64,000 nucleotides of DNA from Petrolisthes cinctipes (GCA_033782935.1 JAWQEG010000286.1:5001-69000); one strand, 5' to 3'; shown: positions 10,401 to 20,571, counted from the first letter of the stretch. Notes: a model not told the origin generated them from the letters alone. Translations and numbers: made by a program.

Positions 10401-13400
10401 ACTCAGTTCTACTAATATGGGATCTGATTCATGACATAGTTTGGATAAATCAATTGCACTCCAGTCTAGTATGAAGGAGGTACAGTAGTGAAAGTTGTTA
10501 CAATAAGACCCTTGATATACAGTGAATAAATAATTGTATCCACTACTTCATTTCACACTCATTGAAGACCACCAAATGTTTTCCCAGGCTTCTGTTATTT
10601 GTTACCACACAGACTAAGGAATTTACTGATCCTGTGATAAGAAAAGGAAAGTACTAAATTTAATCATCTGCATATGTGCCTACAGTGAAAACAAGGCAGT
10701 ACTGTATATGGGTGTGTAATTTACATAAAGGGTTTACTGTATACAGACTCATTACAAACAGTGCAATACACACCCATAACACCAACAATGCAAAACAAAC
10801 AGATCTCACTATCTCCCTGACTCCCTTTTGGGGGCCTGAGCATCTGTGTGACTTCGGTCAACTGGACTCGAGATTGCTCTGCCAGACAGTCTGGGGAACT
10901 ACAACAATCAGGGGGATTAGTGTAGTGCATAATTTACCCGTATATGAAGTTAGTGTGTCCTTCGTATGTGTTGAGAGCCTCCCCTGTGATGGACCAGAGT
11001 ATGACAGTGGCATCGTTTGAGCAGGATAGGAATCTGTCTGTACTCAGGACTGCCAAGCCTCGTACACAGTCCTTGTGTCCAGTGAATTTGTGGCACTCCT
11101 GTTGATAGATATTATTATTACACTTCTGTTGATAATTTAAAGTTATACTTCTGTTGGTAAAGAAATTATTATTTAGGGGGTTGTACAATGTTGGTGGCAA
11201 ATCTGAAGCAACCGATTAATCCCAACTACCGGTAATCAGAGTAACAGGACGCCATTATTTTTGTTCATCCGGTCCTGTTCCCTGGTATACTTTGGAGGAA
11301 TCAAGTGGCTCCAAAGTACCCAAGGTATACTATATCTTTAATGCATCTAATCATCCTATATCAAGGGCCTACTGTATCCCGACTCATCCATTACCTACCT
11401 TCTCCTCTCTCCACATTCTGACAGTTTTGTCGGCTGAAGCGGTGAGTATGGTGGTGGTGGAGTGGCCAGGGAGGATTGTTATGGCCCACAGTGGTCCCTC
11501 ATGGCCTTTGAGTTCATGGATGCACTGCCAACCACTCCACACACGTCCGGTACAATCCCATGATCCAGATACCAGTGCTCCTTCACCCCAAGCCAGACAT
11601 GACACTGTATAGTACAGTATATTAGAATTACACATCACTATAAAATTATTAGACAAAGTACACATAATTTTACTATTACACATTACAGTACCTTATAAAT
11701 ACAGCAGCAATGACTCAACCCAAGCCAGACATGACAATGTAAAATATCTTATAATTGCACATCACCTTACAATTACCCTTACAATTACACATCACCTTAG
11801 AAACATCATGAACATACAGTAATGCCTTGTTTTCCACTGTTACTGTATAATTAAATAAGTGATATACTGACCCTGTGTTAAAAGAAAAGTGCTAAATTTA
11901 ATCATCTTATATTGAGGGAGTACCATATGTACATTACTGACCAGTGTCAGAGTGTCCGGTGAGGGTGTGGGTGGGTACGTTGGAGTGGAGGGGATAGACA
12001 AGGATGGTGGTGTCCCTGGAGCCTGTAGCCACCAGTGGGCCCTCACTCTGAACTCCATCCCCCCCGGGCAATACACACACGCTGCTCACGTACGAGGTGT
12101 GCCCGGCGTACGTTTGCTTGGCCTCGTAATGCACCCTGTCAAGTGAATAGATATCCATGATTATTATTATTATTAATATTATTATTATCATCATCATTAT
12201 CAATATTGCTTTGCCTTGTAATGCCCCCTGTCAAATGAAAAGTTCCCCTTATCATTATTATCTTGGGTTTGCAACATTCCTTTCCAATACACTGTACTGA
12301 GGGTTGGTCATGCAATAGTTCTCTCACACTGTTCTCTTTTCATAATCATCATTATTATTTTGGGTTTGTAACAGTATCCTTCCTTTTCTTTTATAATAAG
12401 GTTGGACACACAATTCTCCCTCCACTGCTAACCTAACCAAACCATATCAATCCTAACCTAACCCTCGCCTTGTTACCAACAGAGGTCACTGCCACAGGCA
12501 TCATCATCATTATCTTATTTTGCATCCTTCCTTTCCCATGATACACAGTGGTGGAAAAGTAGCCTGACAGCTTAAAATATGTTTTTAGGTAAAGTTTAAG
12601 AGCCACAGAAATGGAAAACACAATATTTCCCAAGTTGATATTAATCTAGAGTTGCCGTTTTGTAGCAGTGTTGCCAGATACGGCTAGGTCCCAGTATTTT
12701 GCCTCGGCCAGGTCCCGGTAGTTTTCCCAAGTTAGGTTCCAAAAGTCTGCTGTGGTCTAGGTTAGGTTAGGTAAGGTCAGGTTAATTTCAAAATGCCCCA
12801 TTTGAATATCTTGGAAATGGGGCATTTCCGAAGAAAATCCCATAGAATAAAAGTGTCTTAGAATGGTATAAATTAGTGGGAAAAGAGGGTAAAAACATCG
12901 TAACAGAAAACGGCAATAGAATAGATAATTACCGCCAACTTTTTTTGGATAATCCATCATTCCGTATTTTTATATGTTCAAATATAAGTGCACCACTGCA
13001 TTTAAACCATTTTTTTTATCCCCCCACCCCCAGAGGCTGGATTGAGGGGTAAGACAAGTAAACAACACATTAATTAGTTAATATTAACATGTTTTAGAGT
13101 TAGTCTCATTCTACCTGTCCTTACCTAACCTAATCTGGACCAGGGCAGCATTGACAATCGTGGTATGGGTAAGTTAGGTAACCTCGTCACCCGGCAGCCT
13201 TATTTATAGTTGGCAAAAAGGTATTGGAACCAACCTCACATATAGATTAACGGTAATTATTTATTCTATAGCCATTTTCTATTACAATGTTTTTACCTTC
13301 TTTACCCACTAATTTATACCATTCTAAGACATTTTTCTTCTATGGCATTTTCTTCTCAAATTTTGAAATTAGCCTGATCTTACCTAACCTAACCTTCAAG

Positions 13401-14604
13401 TTTAGGGTCCCGCAAAGGGCCGCTCATGGGCGGCATAATATGCGGGAGTTGTGCGGGGGATTTAGGGATCCAGGGTAGGATTAGGAAGGGGGTTAGATTA
13501 AGGGTGGATTGGGTCAGGGACTGTGGGTTGAGGAATAGGGTTGGGGAGGTAGACCGCAGCAGATTACCGGGACCTAACCTGGGCAAACTACCGGGAACTA
13601 ACCGTGATAAAGTACCAAAACTTGACCGGGGCAAAATACTGGGACCTAGCCGGATCTGGCAACACTGTTACAAAACGGCAATAGTCTAGATCAGTGGTTC
13701 TTAACCTTTTTCAATATATGCACCCCTTTCAAATCAGCAGTCAGTTCTCGCACCCCTCTATTGCTGAAAAAAAAAAAAAAAATGCTAAAACTGAAATACG
13801 TGGTTTTAATAAGTACATTTGTAGCCAACACAATACATTCCATGAAAGTATTGTAATGGCTACACTGCTACAGTAATGATTTATGTTATATAAACCGACC
13901 ATTTAAATACATGTGAAGAAAGCAAAATCAGAAATGATTCACAACCAATCCTCCACCCTACTGTATATGTATCAATAAGAAAAAGTTATTAAAACAGGGA
14001 AACCATAAATCACTCAAACAGAGGTCTGCGTGTTAATGGTGTGGGAGGGTGGTGACGATAACCTCCCTCCCTCTGTGTCACCTACGTGTCCTCCCTCCCT
14101 CTGTGTCACCTATACGTGTCCTCCCTCCCTCGTCCCTCCGAATCACATACATATTTACTCGAGTCTGTTGCAACGTTGGCACTTCATTAGGAAATTAGGT
14201 GTAGGTTTTTCTCTAGCTCAAAACACTGCTGTAGCAAAAAGATTATTTTTTTTTGCAGAAAAAAATAACATGCATATATAAAAATATAATTTGCTTTAAT
14301 TATGCCTATCCTCGCACCCCCTAGGAACCGGCCTCGCACCACCTAGGGGTGCGAGCACCCCTGGTTAAGAACCACTGCTCTAGATAAATATCAAATTAAC
14401 TATTATTATCTATAGGGAAGTTCCAATACTTTTTTTTACCGACTGTACACATACTTACCCATCAGGAAGAGGAACCCATAACTTAGCGGTGGTGTCCCTG
14501 GAGGCAGTAACAATATATCCTTCAGGTGTAGTGGTCACGGCTCTCACGTCTTTACTATGTCCGGCTAACTCACAACGCAGCCTGTACTCTCCTAACCCTG
14601 ACAT
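5909..14604 (-). CDS. PLAA: PLAA: phospholipase A2-activating protein (Ufd3/Doa1 family), complete, 6 exons, 818 aa
   Basis: Ubiquitin-binding cofactor of p97/VCP (Cdc48) in ubiquitin-dependent sorting and turnover. CDS is complement of 14459-14604, 11942-12135, 11399-11604, 10938-11098, 9509-9676 and 5909-7490. All introns are GT-AG, phases agree, and the total is 2457 nt. Start [20 protein letters not shown] matches the family N-terminus. Residues 1-about 300 form WD40 blades ([55 protein letters not shown]). PFU domain about 330-456 ([28 protein letters not shown]). A linker repeats DPFTG three times, as in human PLAA. PUL domain about 545-818 ends in ASHLLQRL. Human PLAA is about 795 aa. 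No broken exon or missing domain was seen. Confidence 0.96.
7510..7705. repeat. Tandem units of PLAA exon-6 edge plus half-MITE
   Basis: The words 'ccatcactgaaa' (7485), 'ccatcactgaaa' (7566) and 'ccattgctgaaa' (7670) are copies of the exon-6 start and its CAG acceptor. The first two are each followed by a TTAA-like site and one arm of the family-1 MITE. Confidence 0.75.
7810..7975. repeat. AATAAATA low-complexity tract
   Basis: Tandem AATAAATAAcTAAATAAATTAATG units in PLAA intron 5. Similar sequence resumes at 9160-9470. No other signal. Confidence 0.7.
7974..9090 (+). mobile_element. Helentron-type Helitron, non-autonomous or decayed
   Basis: The 5' end reads CTATATATATAAAGTAGAG and runs into TTTGTTTGTCTGTC, then CCGCGAATACTGCCAGACGG and AAACTTGGCACAAAGG, as in Helentron 5' ends. 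The 3' end (about 9060-9088) has the hairpin CCCGAGCGAAGTCGGG followed by TACCCAGTTAGT. Tandem variants of 'caacttggtacaaag...tgtgctcaa' lie between 8080 and 8460. Short frames inside (for example 8470-8614) show no Rep/helicase motif I can name. Inserted in PLAA intron 5. Confidence 0.75.
9509..9676 (-). CDS. PLAA: PLAA exon 5
   Basis: Acceptor ATTTCCAG, donor GTAATC. Encodes the last WD40 blades: [20 protein letters not shown], then [18 protein letters not shown]. Phase 2 at both ends. Confidence 0.92.
9854..9917. repeat. Copy of the PLAA exon-5 start and intron edge
   Basis: 'accttcaccactgttta...gtcagcctgaatatgtacg', with downstream 'ttttatatccattactg', parallels 9651-9720 (exon-5 start, CCAG acceptor, GT run, 'ttttatatctgttatg'). 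An additional partial copy is at 9736-9765. Confidence 0.65.
9945..10141. mobile_element. Pogo/Tigger-like palindromic MITE (family 2)
   Basis: Inverted arms: 'ttgttgttatgggtgtgtat...cattatacactgggttta' against 'agggtttactgtac...aaaacaaggcattaatgta'. Termini of the CAGTAATGCCTTGTTTT type flanked by TA suggest a pogo/Tigger relative; class by inference. Confidence 0.65.
10325..10475. mobile_element. MITE related to family 1 (family 1b)
   Basis: 'ctactgattcctccaaacta...ggaaacaaatca...ctcagtt' and its inverted arm 'gggatctgattcatgacatagtttggat'. Other copies at 20795-20925, 53445-53545 and 54715-54875. Confidence 0.5.
10505..10680. mobile_element. Family-4 MITE ('CAGTAGGCCCTCGATATA' type)
   Basis: Arm 'cccttgatatacagtgaata', internal 'ccaccaaatgttttccc' and 'tactgatcctgtgataagaa'. 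Further copies at 17205-17410, 20215-20400, 28262-28456, 30255-30440 and 32976-33190. Confidence 0.55.
10685..10935. mobile_element. Family-2 MITE fragment plus unclassified insert
   Basis: The arms 'gggtttactgtatacagact' and 'caatacacacccataacacc' belong to family 2. The stretch 10800-10930 (gcctgagcatctgtgtg...) is not part of it and is unclassified. It abuts the PLAA exon-4 donor. Confidence 0.45.
10938..11098 (-). CDS. PLAA: PLAA exon 4
   Basis: Acceptor ATCAACAG, donor GTAAAT. Encodes [19 protein letters not shown] and [12 protein letters not shown]; human PLAA has the related SGHEDCVRGLAILS. Two further CAACAG copies follow upstream in the intron. Confidence 0.93.
11175..11335. mobile_element. 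Family-1 TTAA-type MITE next to PLAA exon-4 acceptor repeats
   Basis: Starts TTTAGGGGGTTGTACAATG and contains 'ggtcctgttccctggtatac'. It ends at 'ggtatactatatctttaa'. It begins right after the third copy of the exon-4 acceptor edge. Confidence 0.6.
11399..11604 (-). CDS. PLAA: PLAA exon 3
   Basis: Acceptor TATACAG, donor GTAGGT. Encodes [36 protein letters not shown] and [16 protein letters not shown] second copy of the exon start lies at about 11716-11770, but its AG is lost (CATTG). Confidence 0.93.
11830..11935. mobile_element. Family-4 MITE fragment
   Basis: 'taagtgatatactgaccctg', 'ttaaaagaaaagtgctaaat' and 'catcttatattgaggg' match one arm of family 4. Truncated at the PLAA exon-2 donor side. 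Confidence 0.45.
11942..12135 (-). CDS. PLAA: PLAA exon 2
   Basis: Acceptor TTGACAG, donor GTCAGT. Encodes [19 protein letters not shown] and the blade with [15 protein letters not shown] degenerate copy of the exon start and acceptor sits at 12205-12241, matching about 30 of 35 bases. Confidence 0.92.
12652..12925. mobile_element. Family-5 foldback MITE, copy A
   Basis: Terminal GCCGTTTTGTAGCAGTG at the left and ACAGAAAACGGC at the right. Internal 'tgttgccagatacggctagg', 'aaatggggcatttccg' and 'cttagaatggtataaattag' are shared in inverted order with copies at 13268, 39640, 58815 and 59475. Confidence 0.6.
13268..13686. mobile_element. Family-5 MITE, copy B, nested in the mariner-like element
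   Basis: 'agccattttctattacaatg' to 'ctggcaacactgttacaaaa' with CGGC at the end; opposite orientation to copy A. Carries an inner segment 'gggtcccgcaaagggccgct' also found at 60205. Confidence 0.6.
13691..14374. mobile_element. Non-autonomous hAT (Charlie-like) element
   Basis: TIRs CAGTGGTTCTTAACC and GGTTAAGAACCACTG, about 684 bp. The 8-bp flanks GTCTAGAT and CTCTAGAT match at 7 of 8 bases, as expected for a hAT target duplication. No transposase remains. Confidence 0.8.
14459..14604 (-). CDS. PLAA: PLAA exon 1 (coding start)
   Basis: ATG at 14604-14602 opens [20 protein letters not shown] and the first WD40 blade ([12 protein letters not shown]). Donor GTAAGTAT directly after the exon. 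Ends two bases into a codon. Confidence 0.93.
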
Positions 14605-15200
14605 TATGTACTAACACACACACACACACACAAACACACTCTAACCACTTCTAACTTAATAACTTGCTTTGGGGAAATTCTGAACTATTGAACCACTTCT
14701 TACATTTGTTTCAGTACGTGTTAATTATTTCAGTAATCACTTCTAACCACTTCTTTGGACCAAGTTTGAACTATCTACTTAAACACGTCTTTTAATTATT
14801 GCTTTTAAATGATTCTGAAATGCCACTAACAGGTTTAACCGTTCACATGAGTAAAGTATGACTATGTGTGTATTATAGTATGTGGCCGACTTGTTCTGTC
14901 ATTGTTTACGTTAGTAACGTTACACAGTGTTGCCAGATCCTGCTTCACCAAATTCCCCCAGCTTTAATATCAAAATTTTCCTTTTTACCTCAATAATTCC
15001 CTGTTTGATAACCTTGAACATACTGTACAAGTACTGTATATTGATGGTCTTTTTGGTATATATTTCGTCTGGTAGAAATTTTCCTGTTTACTGTTAAACA
15101 CACAGCAGGCGCGCAGATCACTGACATCATCATCACTGCAGAGGACACAGAAAGCGGTGCCAGCCATTCTACTTCTCAAGTGTAGGGAATCGTTGGTACA
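14605..15200. other. PLAA upstream region
   Basis: Holds a short CA run (14612-14638) and a tandem 'aaccacttct' motif (14644-14745). The PLAA 5' UTR and promoter should lie here, but I see no TATA box or initiator that I could defend. Confidence 0.3.
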
Positions 15201-16330
15201 GCTCATGCCTTTCCTCTTTTGCTGATTACACCAGTATTAGTCTTCCTGTCACCACTACTGAAGAAGTGTCCTGCCTACAAGAACACCTCAACATTGTCTA
15301 TGCTTGGGCAGCAGCAAGCACCATGACATTTAACGAAGAAATTTTGAGATGTTAAGGCACGGGCAGAAACAAGACATAAAGGAAGAAACAAAACTATACA
15401 CGGAAGGAGGACAGGAAATCTCACCAGTCACCACAGCCATATGCTAAATGCCTGGGGGTACACTGGCTCAAAAAAGTATCGCGCAGGTGGGGTCCGATGG
15501 TTCTGTAAAATATGATCGCTACAGCTCATGATAAACAAGCTCGTTTTCAGTAGCCATCGTCTTAGGTGTCAGAATGTTTCACGAGGGAAATGCGCGATAC
15601 TCTTTTGATCGAGTGTACACCTCAGTGAAGACTGCTCCTTCCACCACCACATTGCGGCGACAATCAGAAAAGCTAAAAGGGATAGTAGGCTGGGTGCTAA
15701 GAACCTTCAACACCAGAGAACCACAAACAATGCTGACCCTCTGGAAGACATTAATACAGCCCCTGCTGGACTACTGTAGCCAGCTGTGGTCGCTTCACAA
15801 GAGTGGCGACATCCAACAACTGGAAATGGTGCAGAGGTCGTTCACGAGGCAGATCAGAGGGATGAGAGACCTTAGCTATATTGGGATAGACTCATGGAAC
15901 TGGGGCTCTACTCGCAGCAACAAAGAAGAGACAGGTACCGGGTCATCTACATGTGGAAGATCCTGGAGGGACAGGTATATACCTATAATCCTGCACCCCT
16001 CACTCTGCAGCCATACACAGAGGACTGGACGCAAGTGCATAAGGAGTAGCCGGCCAACCTGAGAGGATCAGGACCCTGCTAGCATCTAGCCTAATTCATG
16101 AGGGGCCTAAGGTCTTCAACTACCAAAAGAGGTGAGGAACACTACTGGCTGCCCAGTGGAGAACTTCAAGTCTGGCCTGGGCAAGTTCCTGTGGACGGTG
16201 CCAAACCAACCCCCAGTGCTGGGCTATACTGCCAGATGCTGGACCTCTAACAACATACCACATCAGCTGGCCCTTAGGGATAAGGACGCCAGGATCGGGA
16301 GCAGCAATGGACCACCACGTCTGTGAGGTA
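15200..16330 (+). pseudogene. LINE reverse-transcriptase fragment (decayed)
   Basis: Broken RT frame. It begins near an FAD[D>Y]TSI box at about 15215, followed by a line resembling 'SCLQEHLNIVYAWAAAS'. It continues at 15574 with a frame containing LTLWKTLIQPLLDYCSQLWS and MVQRSFTRQIRGMRDLSY, both typical of the RT C-terminal half of non-LTR elements. Stops and frameshifts separate the pieces, so it is not functional. Confidence 0.8.
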
Positions 16331-16609
16331 GCTCTAAACTACTTCTTCAAGACTTCAATCTTTGCATAATTTCCCTGTATGGACTTTTAAATTCCCTAAA
16401 ACAGATAAATTTACCTGCACCTGGCAACACTGGCGTCACGGCACTGATGGAAGGGACTATATGTATAAACTTGTATTGTATAAATTATTAATTAAAGTCT
16501 ACAATAATTTATTACTATTTAGAAATTATAGTCTAGATAATTAAATATTATTTATATTGCTTGTTTGCACTCTTAAATAGATTGCAAAGGCTTTACTAAA
16601 TTTCGTTTT

Positions 16610-16745
16610 ATATACTCTGATTGGCTAACGAAATGCTGGCCTCTGATTGGCTAACGCAATGCTGGTTTCTGATTGGCAAATGACATGCTGGCCTCTAATT
16701 GGCTAATGAAATGCTGGCCTATGATTGGCTAATGAAATGCTGGAC
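16610..16745. repeat. CCAAT-box minisatellite, 5 units of about 31 bp
   Basis: Five tandem copies of 'ctgattggctaatgaaatgc' plus 'tggc'. Each holds ATTGG, the reverse of CCAAT, mostly in the context CTGATTGGC(T/A)A that matches an NF-Y box. Lies between PLAA and SRRM1, not close to either start. Confidence 0.8.
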
Positions 16746-17004
16746 AGAGAGTAGCTGGTGAACCAAAGGGGCATCAAAACCCTTTTGGTGGTAGTACAAT
16801 GTTGGGGAGAAGGGGGGAGGAGATGAAAAATGTGTGGGCTGGAAAACGGGAGTGACTGTGTGACTCATTACACCGGTTATTCTGTCACCGTTATTTTTAG
16901 TTTCATGATTCAATCCCTGACACTAAAGCCCCACACCCACCCTTTGACAAAAGAGAAATGGGGTACTGTACTGTATTGATGATGACAATGATGATATGTT
17001 AAAG

Positions 17005-17195
17005 TAATGCCTTGTTTTCCACTGTTTATTGTTATGGGTATGTATGGCACTGTTTGTAATGAATCTGTGTACAGTAAACTCTCATTACCCACTGGGGTTT
17101 ATAGGTGTGTGTAATGTACAAAGACGGTTTACTGTTCAGATTCATTACAAACAGTACAATACACACCCATAACACCAACAATGTAAAACAGGGGT
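17005..17195. mobile_element. Family-2 (pogo/Tigger-like) MITE
   Basis: 'gtaatgccttgttttccact' at the left and 'caccaacaatgtaaaacagg' at the right, with inverted 'gtttactgttcagattcatt' arms. Confidence 0.6.
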
Positions 17196-17204
17196 TTATA
17201 CAGG

Positions 17205-17410
17205 GTAGTAGACCCTTTATATACAGTACAATAAATAAATACTTGTATCCACCACCACTTCATTTTACACTCACTGAAGACCAAAAAATGTTTTCCCAGG
17301 CTTCTGCTATTTATTACCTTACAGACTAACCAAGTGATTTACTGATCCTGTGTTAAAAAAGATATAAAATTAAGTGCTAAATGTAATAATCTTCTTCTAT
17401 AGACGGATTA
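17205..17410. mobile_element. Family-4 MITE
   Basis: 'gaccctttatatacagtaca', 'ccaaaaaatgttttcccagg' and 'actgatcctgtgttaaaaaa' in the family order. Confidence 0.5.
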
Positions 17411-17634
17411 CTGTATATAAAAGTGACTCAATGAGTCTGTGTGAAAAGGATATACTGTATGTGCTAAATGTAATAATCCTATATAGAGGGCCTATTGTAT
17501 ATTAGTTCAAAGGAAAACAAAACAAGGAGTGTAACATTTCACTCATTTGTTGAAAAAACTTGTTCACTCACTACAATATTCATTAGGATATATCAATTTT
17601 AACTCCACATATTATTTAAAACTGTATTAATTAA

Positions 17635-17786
17635 GGGGGTAGTGCAGTGCTGATAAATCTGGAGCAAATTATTCCTCAAAACTATTGCAGGCAACATGAC
17701 ATAATTATTTTTATCAATTTAGTCCTGTTTTCTGGCATACTTTGGAGGAATCAAGGCACTCCAATGTACCAAAGTATACTATCCCC
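17635..17786. mobile_element. Family-1 MITE with perfect TTAA flanks
   Basis: 152 bp, starts GGGGGTAGTGCAGTG and ends GTATACTATCCCC, flanked on both sides by TTAA. TTAA duplications with G/C-run termini are the hallmark of piggyBac-type elements, so I class family 1 there. Confidence 0.75.
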
Positions 17787-17895
17787 TTAAGCTGACATGA
17801 CTTTCATCACACCATCAAAAGAAACCTCACTGCTAGTCGGTCTCTCCAATGTTCATTTGGCAAGATAGTTGCAATGAGATAATTATACATGGTTA

Positions 17896-18061
17896 AGGAG
17901 GGTAATACAGTGTTGGTGGTACATCTGGTGCATCTGAATCCTCCAAACTATTCAAAGCAACAACAGGACACTATTATTATTGTCAATCTGGTCCTGTTTC
18001 CCAGCAGACTTTGGATGAATCAAGGCACTCCAATGTATGTACCAAAAGTGTACTATCCCCA
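17896..18061. mobile_element. Family-1 MITE
   Basis: Left TTAA at 17892-17895, then 'ggagggtaatacagtgttgg'; right end 'aagtgtactatccccacaag'. Confidence 0.65.
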
Positions 18062-18084
18062 CAAGATATGCATATTCACAGGAA

Positions 18085-18325
18085 GCAGAGCAGAGCTACA
18101 AACACAGGTCTGTATGTATGAACAATGGATGTTGATAATGGTGTGGTATAGGTACAATGGCTCTGTCTTGTGTCTGTGGAGTAATCTTACCAGTACTACA
18201 CCATTGTATGCAAGAATATCGTTGGTGTTCACTATGGTGTAGTACTGGTAAGATGGCTGTGTAGTGCATCTGTGGTGTCATCGTATCAGTACCACACCAT
18301 CATCATCACTACCAATATTCTTATG
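18085..18325. mobile_element. Family-3 palindromic MITE ('GTATGCAAGAACAT' type), nested copies
   Basis: Inverted arms around 'ggtgtggtataggtacaatgg' and 'gtatcagtaccacaccatca'. Related copies: 18540-18720, 19618-19752, 21350-21495, 32205-32412, 38748-38888, 39358-39590, 42415-42835, 49247-49350 and 55450-55560. Confidence 0.55.
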
Positions 18326-18539
18326 TATGGCCCGAAGACTGGAATAGCTGGCTGGCTGCTGAATGGAGTATTACTTGGACCTAGAAGGATTACACCCTGA
18401 GCTGATAATTATTAAACAAATATTAGTGAGAACAAAAGATTGCTACTCAAGTACACTCGTCAGTAGTACAGTAGTTGTATCCTTGCATAGTGTTGAGGTA
18501 AACAGGGGAAAAAAAAAATAAAATAAATAAAAAAAAATC

Positions 18540-18720
18540 ACCAGTTCCCAGCAATTGTCAACACCATGGAGGTCCTTGCATAATATGGCCTCCCTACAGT
18601 ATATAAAGTACAGAGCCATCATCAAAACCATGGAGGTCCTTGCATAATATGGCCTAATGACTCCCTGCAGTAGGCAAAATGCAGAACCATTGTCAACACC
18701 ATGGATGTCCTTGCACACGA
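18540..18720. mobile_element. Tandem family-3 arms
   Basis: Three repeats of 'aacaccatggaggtccttgc' plus 'ataatatggcc' at about 18560, 18625 and 18690, so one arm was tandemly amplified. Confidence 0.55.
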
Positions 18721-18766
18721 TCTAAAGTACTACAGGCGTAGTTTATCAATAATATTAAGGAATTAA

Positions 18767-18911
18767 TACACTTTTGGTACATTAGAGTGCCTTGTTTCCT
18801 CCAAAGTAGATTAGGAAACAGGACCAGATCAGCAAAAATAATGGTGCCCGGTTGCTTGGAATAGTTTCAAAGAATAATTTGCTCCAGATTGACACACACT
18901 GTCTTACCCCG
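18767..18911. mobile_element. Family-1 MITE with TTAA flanks
   Basis: TTAA at 18763-18766 and 18912-18915; arms 'ggtacattagagtgccttgt' and 'aatagtttcaaagaataatt'. Confidence 0.65.
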
Positions 18912-19617
18912 TTAAAGATCCTTGGCTCCTACTTAGATATACGTGCAAGTAAACATACTATACATTCATTCAATCACTCAAACATAATACACTACTGTAC
19001 TGTCCTTGGAAACAAAACAAGAAATATTCTCCTTAAATAATTATTCTCAGTTCCTAGTATTAAAATTGATTATATAGTTGTTTTTTTTCTTCACTCATAT
19101 CATTACTATTATTATTTTCATATTACGTCCATTTTCTAAATTATCATTATTCTCCTTAATTCTTTACATAATTATTACATCCATTTTCTTATTATCACTT
19201 ATGTTACTGCACCATTATCATTATTATTCTTTTCATGTTATATCCATTTTTCTCACTGTTTCTTGCATTTTAAATTTCCACCATTATTCTATTCATCATT
19301 ATTCCCTTTATAATTATACTTCCACATTTCTCCATCATTACTTACATTAGTTTTCACTATCATTCTCCTAATCTTTTCAGAAATATTACATTTTTTATTT
19401 TATCATAATCTCTATATGACTGCATAGTCACAACATGAAAATATTATTGTTTTTTTCTTATGGTATTCAACTTTCTTCAATGAAGAGAAGAAAAGAATAA
19501 GAAGAAAAAAATTGCATTAATTATCTTCAATCAAAAACATCTTTTATTAATTTTCTTCAATCAAAAAAATCTTGCATTAATTTTCTTTAACCAAAACAAT
19601 CTTGTAAATCATTGGGA

Positions 19618-19752
19618 AGGTATGCAAGAACGTTCATGGTATTGACGATGGCGTGGTACCAGTACAACAGCTGCATAGACAATCAACAGAGTCAATGTAC
19701 CGGCACCATGCCATCGTCAACACCACGGACGTTCTTGCATATTATGGCCCAT
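19618..19752. mobile_element. Family-3 MITE
   Basis: Clean palindrome: 'gtatgcaagaacgttcatgg' against 'ccacggacgttcttgcatat'. Confidence 0.65.
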
Positions 19753-20214
19753 TCTCCAAAGGTCATAATGGTAATCTAAAATCATCACCAAATACTGTAG
19801 GTTTGTTACACTAATAATAAATTTATACATACAACCTTTTAAATTTATGTTTAATCTTAACTCTTAGAAACACATATAGTTGTATGATTTATAACAGTCT
19901 TCAAAATCAAATTAAACATAATGAACAATTTAAAATAAATAATTAACTGCCTGAAAATTGACTAACATTACATTACTGTTGTCCAACTTGTGTCTGGTGT
20001 GTTTCCCAGCCTCTGACACCAAGTTCCTGAAATGTATAGAAAAATAAGATTACTTTTAATGGGGGCAAAATTATGTATTTTGTACATTGGAGTGCCTTGA
20101 TTCCTCCAAAGTATGCAAGGAAACAACAGGACCCTGCCTGGGCCTCCAACCTCAATGAGACTGCTCACCCCAAACCAGTCTCCAGAAACATATCCATAAT
20201 CAAATCACTCACCA

Positions 20215-20400
20215 ACCCATCCAAACAATAAAGAACAACACAATGAATAAATACTTGAATCCACCACCACTTCATTTTACACTCACTAATGACTACCAAG
20301 TGTTTTCTCTGCCTTCTGTTACTCACCACTATATAGAATAACTAAGTGACTTACTGAGCCTGTGTTAAGAGGACAGGGGTTAAGGACCTGCCTACTGTAC
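20215..20400. mobile_element. Family-4 MITE just 3' of SRRM1
   Basis: 'gaatccaccaccacttcatt', 'gactgagcctgtgttaag'-type arm and 'cctgcctactgtacc' end. The SRRM1 stop is about 50 bp further right, so the 3' UTR probably runs into this element. Confidence 0.5.
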
Positions 20401-20448
20401 CAAGATGATAAGAGACCATACCCTAGGCAATGAATGCTGAAGTCAGTT

Positions 20449-20571
20449 CTATTCAGACTCTGACGCTGCTGATGACCGCTCCTGCCGCTTCATGGACATC
20501 AGCGCCTTCTCTCGCAGCTTTCTCTCCAGCTCCTCGCCCCCTACACTCTCCTCAGACTCACTGGCAGATTC
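20449..20571 (-). CDS. SRRM1: SRRM1 exon 15 (C-terminus and stop)
   Basis: ESASESEESVGGEELERKLR then EKALMSMKRQERSSAASESE, stop TAG at 20449-20451. The LE-R-LREKAL-SM motif is the diagnostic SRRM1 C-terminus. Confidence 0.93.
   Translation of the reverse strand, partial: ESASESEESVGGEELERKLREKALMSMKRQERSSAASESE

Larger units (their letters stand above)
13207..14452. mobile_element. Mariner-like element split by two later insertions
   Basis: Left end 'agttggcaaaaaggtattgg' (about 13207) and right end 'ttccaatactttttttta' with 'ccgactgtac' (about 14408-14448) are the two ends of one element. The intact short form (about 96 bp) occurs at 22408-22505. Family-5 copy B and a hAT element were inserted between the halves. 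Confidence 0.65.
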
